DNA of 15,292 nt, from contig CAMDKT010000058.1 in NCBI GenBank assembly GCA_945900935.1, positions 1-15,292 on the forward strand. Direction: 5' to 3'. Position 1 is the stretch's first letter, and every line of letters starts with the position of its first letter. The notes beneath the pieces are model-generated. The model had not been told where the DNA came from and did no database searches. It saw nothing but the letters and a program-made list of their open reading frames with translations. The translations under genes were made by a program, and so were the position numbers. Positions 1-6,886 of the stretch are shown piece by piece. The DNA is from Candidatus Sulfopaludibacter sp. SbA3 (lineage in GTDB: Bacteria > Acidobacteriota > Terriglobia > Bryobacterales > Bryobacteraceae).

Positions 1-140
1 CCGCCACACCGTCCCGCATTCGGACAGCGCCAACCCTATCCCCGGACGGCATACCTGCGCTAAAGTGATGAAGCGAAAGCATCTACGCGCCATCCGGGGA
101 TTGGCTGCGGAGTTGCGTTAGCAAGAAGCAGGAAACCAGC

Positions 141-1397
141 ATGGACGTACCTCGCGAGGGAGCGGCAAAAAAGAGATTGATCCGGCGCGTTATCGCCGGA
201 GTAATCGTGCTCGGCGTGGCCGGAGGTATTACGTTCTGGCTGAGCAAATTGCAGCCGGCGGCGGTCTCCGTGGAATTTTCGACAGTCTGGCCGGATACGG
301 TCAAACGCGGGCCGATGCTCCGCAACGTGCGCGGCATGGGAACTTTGGTGCCGGAAGAAGTTCTGTTTGTCCCCGCTATCTCCGAAGGCCGCGTGGAGAG
401 AATCCATATGCGGGCGGGGGCGATCGTGCAAGCTGACACCGTTCTCCTGGAACTCAACAATCCGGAATTGCAACTCGCCGCCTCCGAGGCCGAGTGGCAA
501 GTGAAGGCCGCTGAGGCCACCCTCCGCGAGTTGAAAGTCAGGTTGGAATCCCAACGCCTGGATCAGGTCTCGAACCTCGCCCGTGTGCAAAGCGAATTCA
601 CGCAGGCGAAGTTGCAGGCGGATCGTGACGAGGCGCTCATCAAACTGGGGCTGAAGGCGGATTTGGAATACAAGCTGACGAAGGCGAAGGCCGATGAACT
701 CGGCGGCCGAACGAAGCTGGAGAGTCAGCGTGTTGACAATTTCGCCGAATCGATTGAAGCGCAGATGGCCGGACAGCGGGTGCAAATCGAGAGGTTAAAG
801 GCCGGTTGGGATTTGAAGAAGCAGCAGGTGTCGCAGTTGAAGGTGCGCGCGGGAGCGGCTGGCGTTTTGCAGCAGATGGCCGTTGAGGTCGGGCAGAAAG
901 TGCTGCCCGGCGCGGTGCTGGCCCGCGTCGCCCAGCCGACAAAGCTGAAGGCGGAATTGAAGATCGCTGAAACGCAGACGAAGGATATTGTCATTGGTCA
1001 GCAAGCGACCATCGATACCCGCAACGGCCTGATTCCCGGCCACGTAGTCCGCATCGATCCGGCCGCGATCAACGGCACGGTGACCGTGGACGTAAAGCTC
1101 GATGGCGCTTTGCCGGCGGGCTCGCGGCCCGATTTAAGCGTCGATGGCACCGTTGACTTGGAACGGATCACCGACGTGGTCTACGTCGGCCGGCCGGTTT
1201 ACGGACAGCCGCAGAGCACCATCACGCTGTTCAAACTGGTGCCCGGCACGGACGAGGCCATCCGCGTTCCTGTCAAGCTGGGCCGCGCGTCGGTGAACCA
1301 TATTGAAATCGTCGAAGGCCTCAGCGTGGGTGACACCGTGCTGCTCTCCGACATGTCGCAGCACGACTCGCAGAATCGCATCAAATTAAAGAAATAG
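141..1397 (+). CDS. HlyD/MacA-type membrane fusion (periplasmic adaptor) subunit
   Basis: This 418-residue protein is probably the adaptor of an ABC-type export complex, linking an inner-membrane transporter to the outer membrane. It has a basic cytoplasmic N-terminus (KKRLIRR), one membrane segment at about residues 16-34, a first half lipoyl/barrel-sandwich strand set around residues 68-115 (AISEGRVERIHMRAG), a long charged alpha-helical hairpin at about 115-235, and the second lipoyl half (GVLQQMAVEVGQKVLPGAVLARV). Beta-barrel and membrane-proximal domains follow to the C-terminus. This order is typical of HlyD/RND-MFP proteins. The start is supported by AGGAA about 7 nt upstream. The next gene, an ABC ATPase, begins 13 nt after the stop, so they are very likely cotranscribed. 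The family assignment is firm; the substrate cannot be read from the sequence. Confidence 0.88.
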   Translation: MDVPREGAAKKRLIRRVIAGVIVLGVAGGITFWLSKLQPAAVSVEFSTVWPDTVKRGPMLRNVRGMGTLVPEEVLFVPAISEGRVERIHMRAGAIVQADTVLLELNNPELQLAASEAEWQVKAAEATLRELKVRLESQRLDQVSNLARVQSEFTQAKLQADRDEALIKLGLKADLEYKLTKAKADELGGRTKLESQRVDNFAESIEAQMAGQRVQIERLKAGWDLKKQQVSQLKVRAGAAGVLQQMAVEVGQKVLPGAVLARVAQPTKLKAELKIAETQTKDIVIGQQATIDTRNGLIPGHVVRIDPAAINGTVTVDVKLDGALPAGSRPDLSVDGTVDLERITDVVYVGRPVYGQPQSTITLFKLVPGTDEAIRVPVKLGRASVNHIEIVEGLSVGDTVLLSDMSQHDSQNRIKLKK

Positions 1398-1410
1398 GGG
1401 ACATTCAAGC

Positions 1411-2109
1411 ATGAGCGACGCTCTTCTGGTGATGAACGGCGTGACCAAAGTGTTCACGACCGATGAAGTGGAAACACACGCGCTCGCCGGGATTCATCTC
1501 AATCTCAAGCGCGGAGAATATGTCTCCATTTCCGGGCCGTCCGGTTGCGGCAAGTCCACGCTGCTGGCGATTCTCGGCCTGCTCGACTCGCCCAGCAGCG
1601 GCTCCTACGTTCTCAACGGCCGTCCGGTGCAAAGCCTGAAACTGGCCGAACGCGCGCGCATCCGCAACCGCGAGATCGGCTTCATATTCCAGGCGTTCAA
1701 CCTGATCGGCGATCTCACCGTCTATGAAAACGTCGAACTGCCGCTGACCTATCGCGGCATGAGCGGCGCGGAGCGCAAGAAGCGCGTGGTGGAAGCGCTG
1801 GAGCGCGTCGGTATGTCGCACCGCATCAAGCACTATCCGTCGCAACTTTCCGGCGGTCAGCAGCAGCGCGTGGCTGTCGCTCGCGCTCTAGGCGGTGACC
1901 CGTCCATCCTTCTGGCTGATGAGCCGACAGGCAACCTCGACTCGCAAAACGGCGAACAGGTGATGGAACTGATGCGCGAACTGCATCGCGGCGGCGCGAC
2001 CATCTGCATGGTGACCCACGATCCCCGCTACGCCAAATACGCGGACCGCGAAATTCACTTGTTCGACGGTCGCATTGTTGAGGAATCGCGAGAGGCCCCG
2101 GCCGCATGA
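1411..2109 (+). CDS. ABC transporter ATP-binding protein (MacB/LolD class), first of a pair
   Basis: This 232-residue cytoplasmic ATPase belongs to the MacB/LolD/FtsE class that drives lipoprotein handling or macrolide-type export. All nucleotide-binding elements are canonical: Walker [10 protein letters not shown] at 42-50, Q-loop Gln94 (FIFQAFNLI), signature LSGGQQQR at 146-153, Walker B ILLADE at 166-171, D-loop GNLDS, and switch His203 (VTHD). A GGGG stretch about 10 nt upstream can act as ribosome binding site. The stop overlaps the next gene's start as ATGA, so the two ATPases are translationally coupled and may form a heterodimer. No permease domain is fused or adjacent in the window. 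The ABC assignment is certain; transport direction and substrate are inferred only from the MFP neighbour. Confidence 0.92.
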   Translation: MSDALLVMNGVTKVFTTDEVETHALAGIHLNLKRGEYVSISGPSGCGKSTLLAILGLLDSPSSGSYVLNGRPVQSLKLAERARIRNREIGFIFQAFNLIGDLTVYENVELPLTYRGMSGAERKKRVVEALERVGMSHRIKHYPSQLSGGQQQRVAVARALGGDPSILLADEPTGNLDSQNGEQVMELMRELHRGGATICMVTHDPRYAKYADREIHLFDGRIVEESREAPAA

Positions 2110-2780
2110 ACGAACTCGTCCGGCTGCGGAGCGTCGAGAAATATTTCGAACACGGCGTCTCCCGCAACTACGTTTTGCGACAGATCAACCTCGACATCGC
2201 GCCCGGCGAATTCATTTCCATCATGGGGCCTTCCGGTGCCGGGAAATCGACGCTGTTGCACATCCTCGGCATGCACGACATGTCGTGGCGCGGCGAGTAC
2301 TGGCTGATGGACCGCCCTATGCACTCGCTCGGCAAGAAGGAGCGGATGGAGATGTACAAGGCCCATTTCGGCTTTGTCTTCCAGAGCTATCACCTTCTCG
2401 ACAATCTGACCGTCTACGAAAATCTGGAGATCCCGCTGACGTACCGGAACATCAGGCGCGGCGAGCGAGAGAGCCTGGTCGCCGACGTGCTGGACCGGTT
2501 CCAGATTGTCGGCAAGAAGGACCTGTTTCCTAATCAGCTTTCCGGCGGCCAGCAGCAACTGGTGGCGGTCGCGCGCGCTGTCATCAGCAGCCCCAAAATC
2601 ATTCTGGCCGATGAGCCCACCGGCAATCTGCACTCCTCACAGGGCGAAGAAATTATGCAGCTTTTCAAGAAGCTGAATGCAGAGGGGACTACGATCATAC
2701 AAGTCACGCACAACGAGAAGAACGCGACGTATGGCAACCGCGTTGTCCAACTGCGCGACGGCTGGGTGGAATCGCAGTAG
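2106..2780 (+). CDS. ABC transporter ATP-binding protein (MacB/LolD class), second, slightly degenerate
   Basis: This 224-residue ATPase is paralogous to the preceding one and starts inside its stop (4-nt overlap). It carries Walker [10 protein letters not shown] at 41-49, Q-loop Gln93 (FVFQSYHLL), signature LSGGQ at 145-149, Walker B IILADE at 165-170 and switch His202. Two usually well conserved positions differ: Arg after the signature is Leu (LSGGQQQL, L152), and the D-loop reads GNLHS (His176) instead of GNLDS. Catalytic Glu and Walker residues are intact, so it probably still binds ATP, perhaps as the less active half of an asymmetric pair. It ends the operon; 235 non-coding bases separate it from the next gene. 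The family is clear; the functional effect of the substitutions is inference. Confidence 0.9.
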   Translation: MNELVRLRSVEKYFEHGVSRNYVLRQINLDIAPGEFISIMGPSGAGKSTLLHILGMHDMSWRGEYWLMDRPMHSLGKKERMEMYKAHFGFVFQSYHLLDNLTVYENLEIPLTYRNIRRGERESLVADVLDRFQIVGKKDLFPNQLSGGQQQLVAVARAVISSPKIILADEPTGNLHSSQGEEIMQLFKKLNAEGTTIIQVTHNEKNATYGNRVVQLRDGWVESQ

Positions 2781-2848
2781 GTTTTTCAACAACCAGCACT
2801 AGTGTTAGCCGCACCGAATCCGGACGCCGGAACGGCCCCAAAATACCG

Positions 2849-2878
2849 TCTGACCAGGGAGCGAAGCGTTCGGCCAGA
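2849..2878. repeat. imperfect inverted repeat in the 2781-3015 intergenic gap
   Basis: TCTGACC at 2849-2855 pairs with GGCCAGA at 2872-2878 (six of seven positions) across a 16-nt loop. There is no T-tract, so it is not a classic intrinsic terminator. A remnant of a dispersed element is possible. The rest of the 235-base gap shows no gene. Confidence 0.25.
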
Positions 2879-2938
2879 TTAACGGCGGCGTCACTTTTAC
2901 AGGGGATAGAAGCTTTATGCAGATCTTTTTCCCGGGGG

Positions 2939-2952
2939 AGGTTTCAAAACCT
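2939..2952. repeat. short palindrome upstream of the RluA-like gene
   Basis: The arms AGGTTT and AAACCT are perfectly complementary around a 2-nt centre, about 64 bases before the chosen start at 3016. The loop is too tight for an RNA hairpin, so a DNA-binding site would be the more natural reading. Chance occurrence is possible. Confidence 0.2.
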
Positions 2953-3001
2953 TTCACTGGTGCCCACACTCTCTATTCGCCGCGCCGCAGATGCCATAGC
3001 C

Positions 3002-3007
3002 TACACT
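3002..3007 (+). promoter_or_regulatory. -10-like hexamer for a leaderless start at 3016
   Basis: TACACT lies 8 nt before the ATG at 3016, with no Shine-Dalgarno between. It belongs to the set of close TAnnnT boxes also seen before 5776, 6887, 13891 and 14903. No good -35 is visible. Confidence 0.4.
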
Positions 3008-3015
3008 CAAACTAC

Positions 3016-3912
3016 ATGCGCAACCGGGGCTATGCCTACACCACAATCATCAGCAGCAAATACCATGGACAAGGCCTGCTCTCCCACTTGGCAAGCCTTT
3101 ACGCCCACTCAACCCCACAAGCCTGGCAACAGAAACTGAACAACGGCGAAGTCACCCTCAACGGCGTCACCGCCACCGGAAGCGAATCGGTCACTTTAGG
3201 CCAAACCCTTGTCTGGAACCGTCCACCCTGGATCGAACCCGACGCCCCTCAGCACTTCGAAGTCCTGTTCGAAGACCCCCATCTGTTGGCCGTTAACAAA
3301 CCCAGCGGGCTGCCCACCCTCCCCGGCGGCGGCTTCATGGAAAACACCCTCTTGCGCTGGGTGCAAAAGCAAACCCCCGAGGCAAACCCTGTCCACCGGT
3401 TGGGCCGAGCCACTACCGGCATCGTCCTCTTCGCCAAAACACCGCAGGCGGCCTCTAATCTATTCGCAAACTGGAACACACCCAAAATCCAAAAAATCTA
3501 CCGGGCGCTGGCTCAAAACATTGCACAGCACGACGCCTACGAAATCCTCACACCCATCGGCCTCGTACCGCACCCGCTCATCGGTTCCGTGTGGGCCGCC
3601 AACCCAAGTGGCAAACCGTCAAAGTCATTGGCAAAGGTGATCTCACGCACCAGCAGCACCACAACATTTGAGGTAAGCCTACATTCGGGCCGCCCTCATC
3701 AAATCAGAATCCATCTGGCATCCATCGGCCATCCCCTGGTAGGCGATCCTCTGTACGGCCTAACGGGCCAGCCTCTTGAAAATCTCCCCGGCCTCCCCGG
3801 CGATGGAGGCTATTTCCTGCACGCCCAGTATCTGAAATTCCACCACCCCATCACCGGAGAACAAATCAATCTTGAGGCAGCTTTGCCGTCCGGATTCTCA
3901 TTGCATCAGTAG
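3016..3912 (+). CDS. RluA-family pseudouridine synthase with non-canonical catalytic motif
   Basis: This 298-residue protein has an S4-like N-terminal region (about 15-55, with KLNNGEVTLNG) followed by a pseudouridine synthase domain that would isomerise uridine in rRNA or tRNA. Family landmarks are LAVNKPSGLPTLPGG, the motif HRLGRATTG at 127-135, GRPHQIRIHLASIGHPLVGDPLYG from residue 225, and a C-terminal FLHAQYLKFHHP. In most RluA enzymes the motif is HRLDxxTSG with the Asp catalytic; here residue 130 is Gly (codon at 3403-3405). The start at 3016 is preferred because family members begin at about this point. An in-frame ATG at 2917 would add 33 residues with no family resemblance, although GGGG lies upstream of it. 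The gene stands alone. The family is sure; activity is open. Confidence 0.85.
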   Translation: MRNRGYAYTTIISSKYHGQGLLSHLASLYAHSTPQAWQQKLNNGEVTLNGVTATGSESVTLGQTLVWNRPPWIEPDAPQHFEVLFEDPHLLAVNKPSGLPTLPGGGFMENTLLRWVQKQTPEANPVHRLGRATTGIVLFAKTPQAASNLFANWNTPKIQKIYRALAQNIAQHDAYEILTPIGLVPHPLIGSVWAANPSGKPSKSLAKVISRTSSTTTFEVSLHSGRPHQIRIHLASIGHPLVGDPLYGLTGQPLENLPGLPGDGGYFLHAQYLKFHHPITGEQINLEAALPSGFSLHQ

Positions 3913-4022
3913 GTTCACGGCGGGAATCAAATCAGGGTGGCCGTTGAAACCTGCGCGATCTGACCATTCCGAATCCTAACGAAGCAAGTTTTATTACACT
4001 CCGATAATGGTGGTTATCAGGT

Positions 4023-4106
4023 CTAATACCGGTACGGTCGTTTTTGCGCTTCACTATTCAATCGACGCAGCCGTTCGTCGATGCATTCGTCGAACAGCAG
4101 ACGCAT
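4023..4106 (-). pseudogene. truncated DUF5615-type PIN-like toxin remnant
   Basis: This 27-codon reading frame begins MRLLFDECIDERLRR, the hallmark N-terminus of DUF5615 PIN-like toxins, whose first acidic residues help form the nuclease site. After about residue 16 the resemblance stops and the frame ends at a TAG (4023-4025), whereas intact family members run to roughly 110-120 residues. Its ATG overlaps the TAA of the DUF433-like frame upstream (TAATG), the expected antitoxin-toxin coupling. I found no continuation in other frames up to the RluA-like gene. The family call rests on about 16 residues plus the antitoxin context. No function is expected. Confidence 0.6.
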
Positions 4107-4331
4107 TAAACGCTTGCCGGCAATAAATGCTTGGCTTCTTCCAGCGCTTCGAGCGCAAGGCCTCGGGAGACAGTCGGGAATCTTTCCAGGAAGTCCTCCA
4201 GCGAGTCTCCGCCCTCTAAGTATTCGAACAGGGTCCGAACGGGGGAAACGCGTGCCCCTCAGAACCGGCTCGCCGTGCATCGTCTCGGAGCCTCGGGTAA
4301 TCGCTTTCGCCACCATTCGATTTTCACTCAT
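4106..4331 (-). pseudogene. frameshifted DUF433-type antitoxin
   Basis: Starting from the ATG at 4331 the frame encodes MSENRMVAKAITRGSETM and then HGEPVLRGTRFP, the typical DUF433 opening (ITxDPExMxGxPVxxGTRxP). It then leaves the family pattern at a five-base run (GGGGG at 4241-4245 on the + strand). Dropping one base of that run restores VRTLFEYLEGGDSLEDF and then LERFPTVSRGLALEALEEA, a good DUF433 continuation, ending at TAA (4106-4108). So the gene is a DUF433 antitoxin of about 75 codons with a +1 insertion. Without the correction the frame runs on through the toxin remnant to 4023. DUF433 proteins are known partners of PIN-like DUF5615 toxins, and the toxin here is also broken. A sequencing error in the homopolymer is the alternative explanation. 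Confidence 0.7.
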
Positions 4332-4420
4332 TCGGCCTGGGCTGCGGAAGCATTGCGTATAGCCCGCCGCGTCGGCGTTTGAGCCAGCCACTGTCGAGAT
4401 TCGATCAAGACCGGTGGCGG

Positions 4421-5776
4421 TCAGTCCTCCGCCAACAAATACTGCCTCTTGGGATCATGCGGCCCGGTCCCCAGTTCCACCACAATCCCGCGGGCCTTCA
4501 GCCTGCCAAGTCTGGTCAGCGTCGCCCGCGCGGAAAGCCCGGTCAGCTTTGCGATTGCCCCCGTCCCCATCGCTCCCCGTTTCCTGAGCACGGCGATAAT
4601 TTTCCCGTCGATCGCATCCACCAGCGGCGCCGCCACGCGTTCGCTGAAAATCGTAACGCGGAAGTGCGAGCCCAACTCTTCCAACTTTGGCTTCGGCAAT
4701 CCCGCCTCTTCACACGCCGTATTCATTCGCTGAATCCCGCTGCCCCAGTGCTCGATCAATCGAAGCTCGTGGAATACACGGCCGATCACTCGGTTTCGCA
4801 GTTTCGACACCCCCTGCTGTAAATCATCAAGAGTGATGCCGAGAGGCAATAGGCCGGGATTCTCGATTTCGATACGATCGTCAAATACGGCGAGCCGGAT
4901 CGGCGAGCCCTGCTGCGCGTAGTCCGCATGGGCAATCGAGTTCACCACGGCTTCACGGATTGCCACCAGCGGTATCGACCATCGTTCCTGCCGACGAATG
5001 CCCTTGATCACGGACTCAACCATCAGGTGTTTCCGCGCAAACGCGATAACCTCTTCAGCGGCGACCGGTAGCGCCGCTCGCACGGCGACAGAGTCGATTA
5101 AGCGAGCCTTGTTGCTCCCGGCAAACCGCCCGGCCTGGATCCACGAATCCGGGAACGCGGAGAACCGGTCCTTCCCGAACAGAAGCAATCCGCCGATCGT
5201 CGGGACCTGCCGGCCCTGGTGCTCCGTGGTGACTCGCAGGGTCCTCCACGCCAGCGGAGTGAGCTTCTTATAAGGCAAGAACAACTCGGAAGCAAGTCGG
5301 AAGTCCAGATCTTCCGCGTTCAAATTCGGCACTGCCTGCTCATCGTAAGTATCGATGCGTTTCAAACGCGCCATGTCCTCGATCTGCGTCGCGCCGGCCT
5401 TTCGATTCGTCGACCCCACTCGAATAAATGTTCCGTTTTCAGCCCCCAGGCTTATGAGGTGATGCGGGCGCGTGCTGCTGGGATGGATCTCTACCGCAAG
5501 CACGTTCGTCTTGCGCCAGTTCACCACTTCGATATTGGGAACAAGCTGTGGATAAAGGGAATCGGCAATCAAATTCGCCAATTGCGCCTCTGTCTTCAGG
5601 ACATCGCGAACGCCGAAAACCTGCCGGGATCCAGCCTCGACCCCAATCAGCAAAGTCCCCCCAGCCGTATTCGCAAAAGCGATAATCGTCTTCAACGCGC
5701 CTGCCGGTGACGAGATGTCCCGCTTATATTCCAGCGTCTTCCCTTCGGCGCGTTTCAGCAGTTCATTCAGGTTCAC
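4421..5776 (-). CDS. AlbA_2 (Schlafen-type) / GHKL ATP-binding putative regulator
   Basis: This is a 451-residue three-part protein. Residues 1-130 form an AlbA_2 (Schlafen AlbA_2) domain with the conserved E16-x-K18 pair (LEYKRD) and AFANTAGGTLLIGVE. The middle (about 200-370) resembles the HATPase_c_4 domain of this family, with AIREAVVNSIAHADY, DDRIEIENPGLLPLG and EHWGSGIQRM. The C-terminus is a winged helix (GTGAIAKLTGLSARATLTRL). Proteins with this layout are usually annotated as ATP-dependent DNA helicase-related or transcriptional regulators; some relatives occur in mobile or defence contexts. I chose the GTG at 5776 because family homology begins at NLNELLKRAEGK and a TAGAAT box lies 8 nt before it. 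The frame is open back to an ATG at 5881, but that extension looks non-homologous and overlaps the divergent kinase. The true role is unknown. Confidence 0.82.
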   Translation of the reverse strand: MNLNELLKRAEGKTLEYKRDISSPAGALKTIIAFANTAGGTLLIGVEAGSRQVFGVRDVLKTEAQLANLIADSLYPQLVPNIEVVNWRKTNVLAVEIHPSSTRPHHLISLGAENGTFIRVGSTNRKAGATQIEDMARLKRIDTYDEQAVPNLNAEDLDFRLASELFLPYKKLTPLAWRTLRVTTEHQGRQVPTIGGLLLFGKDRFSAFPDSWIQAGRFAGSNKARLIDSVAVRAALPVAAEEVIAFARKHLMVESVIKGIRRQERWSIPLVAIREAVVNSIAHADYAQQGSPIRLAVFDDRIEIENPGLLPLGITLDDLQQGVSKLRNRVIGRVFHELRLIEHWGSGIQRMNTACEEAGLPKPKLEELGSHFRVTIFSERVAAPLVDAIDGKIIAVLRKRGAMGTGAIAKLTGLSARATLTRLGRLKARGIVVELGTGPHDPKRQYLLAED

Positions 5777-5784
5777 TACTCCGC

Positions 5785-5790
5785 ATTCTA
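5785..5790 (-). promoter_or_regulatory. -10-like hexamer before the AlbA_2 gene
   Basis: On the minus strand TAGAAT (five of six consensus bases) sits 8 nt before the GTG at 5776. A GGAG is present, but only 2 nt from the GTG, too close for a standard Shine-Dalgarno. This spacing fits a leaderless transcript and supports the GTG start. Confidence 0.45.
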
Positions 5791-5880
5791 CTCGGAAGTA
5801 CTCCGCACCGCAACGCTTCCGAGTTCGTTTCGCGCACTGCCCAAACACCGGAAGCTGATACGATGCATGAACGCGGAGCA

Positions 5881-6417
5881 ATGAGCGCCCCCACCCAAAT
5901 CGCCCACTACAAAATCACAGGCAAGCTCGGTGAAGGCGGCATGGGCGCGGTCTATCGCGCCACCGATACCAAACTCAATCGCGAAGTCGCCATCAAGGTG
6001 TTGCCCGGCGCCCTGGACGCCGATCGCTTGGCCCGCTTCACTCGCGAAGCCCACGTCCTCGCCGGCCTCAACCACCCCAATATCGCTACGATTCACGGCG
6101 TCGAGGAACGCGCCATTGTGATGGAACTGGTCGAAGGCCAACCCATCGCCGGGCCGCTGACAGCCGGGCAAATCCTCCCTCTCATCAACCAACTCATCGA
6201 CGCCCTCGAATACGCCCACGACAAAGGCATCGTCCACCGCGATCTCAAGCCCGCCAACATCCTGCTCACCAACGATGGCCGCCTGAAAGTCCTCGACTTC
6301 GGCCTCGCCAAAGCCCTCTCCAACGAGCCGGCCGCAGCCGTATCCACGCTCGCTAGCGTTTTCGCTTCGCGATCAGTTCGCGGATTATCGGCACGAGATC
6401 GCGAGGAACGCTCATGA
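5881..6417 (+). pseudogene. Ser/Thr protein kinase (PknB-like), truncated after the DFG motif
   Basis: Residues 1-145 are a convincing Hanks-type kinase N-lobe and hinge: glycine loop GEGGMGAV (about 17-24), ATP Lys39 (VAIK), Glu56 (REAHVL), HRD at 119-121 with DLKPANILL, and DFG at 139-141. After about residue 159 (STLAS) the resemblance ends. The last 19 codons merely read the antisense of the antitoxin gene that ends at 6353, so the activation segment, APE motif and rest of the C-lobe are absent. Acidobacterial kinases of this type usually continue for several hundred residues with a sensor or repeat domain. The ATG at 5881 has GGAG 2 nt before it; an in-frame ATG at 5863 is an alternative. 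A TACGAT box lies at 5859-5864. The fragment should lack kinase activity. Confidence 0.75.
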
Positions 6418-6547
6418 CGGTTTCTGAGGGCCTGACGCCTGCCTCATCTTCAAGAAGAGCCTCCTCCTCCAACTGACCCTCATAGTGAGCGAGCACCCGC
6501 TCTAGTCTGTCGTCGTCCCATCCTTCCGGAAGTTTGTTTTCGCTCAT
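6353..6547 (-). CDS. antitoxin of a type II toxin-antitoxin pair
   Basis: This is a 64-residue acidic protein, beginning MSENKLPEGWDDDRLERVLAH and continuing YEGQLEEEALLEDEAG. A C-terminal segment VPRDLVPIIRELIAKRKR follows. I recognise the layout (WDDxRLxRVLxHYExQxEEEAxxEDE, then VPxxLVPxxRxLIAK) from small genes that follow DUF4258/BrnT-like toxins, but I cannot name a DUF. Its ATG overlaps the toxin stop as ATGA, so the order is toxin first, antitoxin second, as in BrnTA or HigBA. The acidic N-terminal half is likely the toxin-neutralising part; the basic tail may bind DNA. The stop lies exactly where the kinase homology is lost, so the pair appears to be an insertion into the kinase gene. 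Confidence 0.65.
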   Translation of the reverse strand: MSENKLPEGWDDDRLERVLAHYEGQLEEEALLEDEAGVRPSETVMSVPRDLVPIIRELIAKRKR

Positions 6548-6831
6548 TGGTGCTTCTTCTTTCTTCGTCCGCGAAAAGCCGCGAGCGGCTTGCCGGTTAA
6601 ATCGTATGCGGTAATTACAAAGACGCTGTCCGGCACCCGGTCTGGTACATAGATGACACGGAGATACCGGCCTGACACGGTCTGCCCTGAAGCAACCCTG
6701 GAGCCATCGCTACCATTGCGATCCTCCTCCGGAAACTCAAGAACGTCAATAACCTCGACTTCGCTGACTTCATGGCCAAAAATGTGCGGCAGGCCCGTGG
6801 CTGGATCGATGTAGAGTCGCGCCTGCATCAT
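6544..6831 (-). CDS. DUF4258/BrnT-like toxin of a type II toxin-antitoxin pair
   Basis: This 95-residue basic protein contains LPHIFGHEVSEVEVIDVLEFP, then DGSRVASGQTVSGRYLRVIYV, and VFVITAYDLTGKPLAAFRGRRKKK. The pattern of GHxVSExEV-x-VL, GRYLRVIY and VxVITAYxLxGKxxAxxRxRxKK resembles DUF4258/BrnT-type RelE-fold ribonuclease toxins. A small acidic partner follows with a 4-nt overlap. GGAG sits just upstream of the ATG at 6831, and a TAGAAT box lies at 6848-6843 on this strand. A second ATG (MM) allows a start one codon later. Toxicity is inferred from family and layout, not from a verified active site. Confidence 0.65.
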   Translation of the reverse strand: MMQARLYIDPATGLPHIFGHEVSEVEVIDVLEFPEEDRNGSDGSRVASGQTVSGRYLRVIYVPDRVPDSVFVITAYDLTGKPLAAFRGRRKKKHQ

Positions 6832-6842
6832 TCTCCGACTTC

Positions 6843-6848
6843 ATTCTA
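6843..6848 (-). promoter_or_regulatory. -10 box of the toxin-antitoxin operon
   Basis: TAGAAT on the minus strand lies 11 nt before the toxin ATG, with GGAG in between. This gives a very short leader, and the box is divergent to the TACAAT box of the next gene at 6875. Confidence 0.4.
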
Positions 6849-6874
6849 GCGCACCCAACCCCCTCCGGCTTCGA

Positions 6875-6880
6875 TACAAT
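6875..6880 (+). promoter_or_regulatory. -10-like hexamer for a leaderless start at 6887
   Basis: TACAAT (five of six consensus bases) is 6 nt before the ATG at 6887, and no Shine-Dalgarno is present. The TACAAT and the toxin's TAGAAT share a 55-bp divergent intergenic region. Confidence 0.45.
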
Positions 6881-6886
6881 ACCTTC

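Noticed and set aside
1..140. Possible gene end or leader peptide in bases 1-140, such as a short basic frame ending at 121
   Set aside because: None of the frames shows a recognisable protein end, and the fragment is too short to judge.
60..785. 241-residue minus-strand frame over the adaptor gene
   Set aside because: Antisense to the HlyD-type adaptor, whose domains and start signal are convincing.
2055..2633. 192-residue minus-strand frame across the two ABC ATPases
   Set aside because: Antisense shadow of well supported ATPase genes, low-complexity composition, no promoter or ribosome binding site support.
2781..2796. GGTTTTTCAACAACC just after the second ATPase, resembling sequence at some transposon ends
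   Set aside because: No matching inverted repeat partner, target duplication or transposase remnant found in the window.
2917..3015. Upstream start (2917) for the RluA-like protein
   Set aside because: The added 33 residues look unlike the family, and a TACACT box lies just before 3016. A GGGG near 2917 keeps it a minor possibility.
4003..4018. GATAA/TTATC inverted repeat below the toxin remnant as a terminator
   Set aside because: Five AT-rich base pairs only and no T-tract; too weak to call.
5867..5884. Five-codon leader frame (MNAEQ) overlapping the kinase ATG as ATGA
   Set aside because: Too short to distinguish from chance, and the presumed -10 at 5859-5864 would place transcription start inside it.
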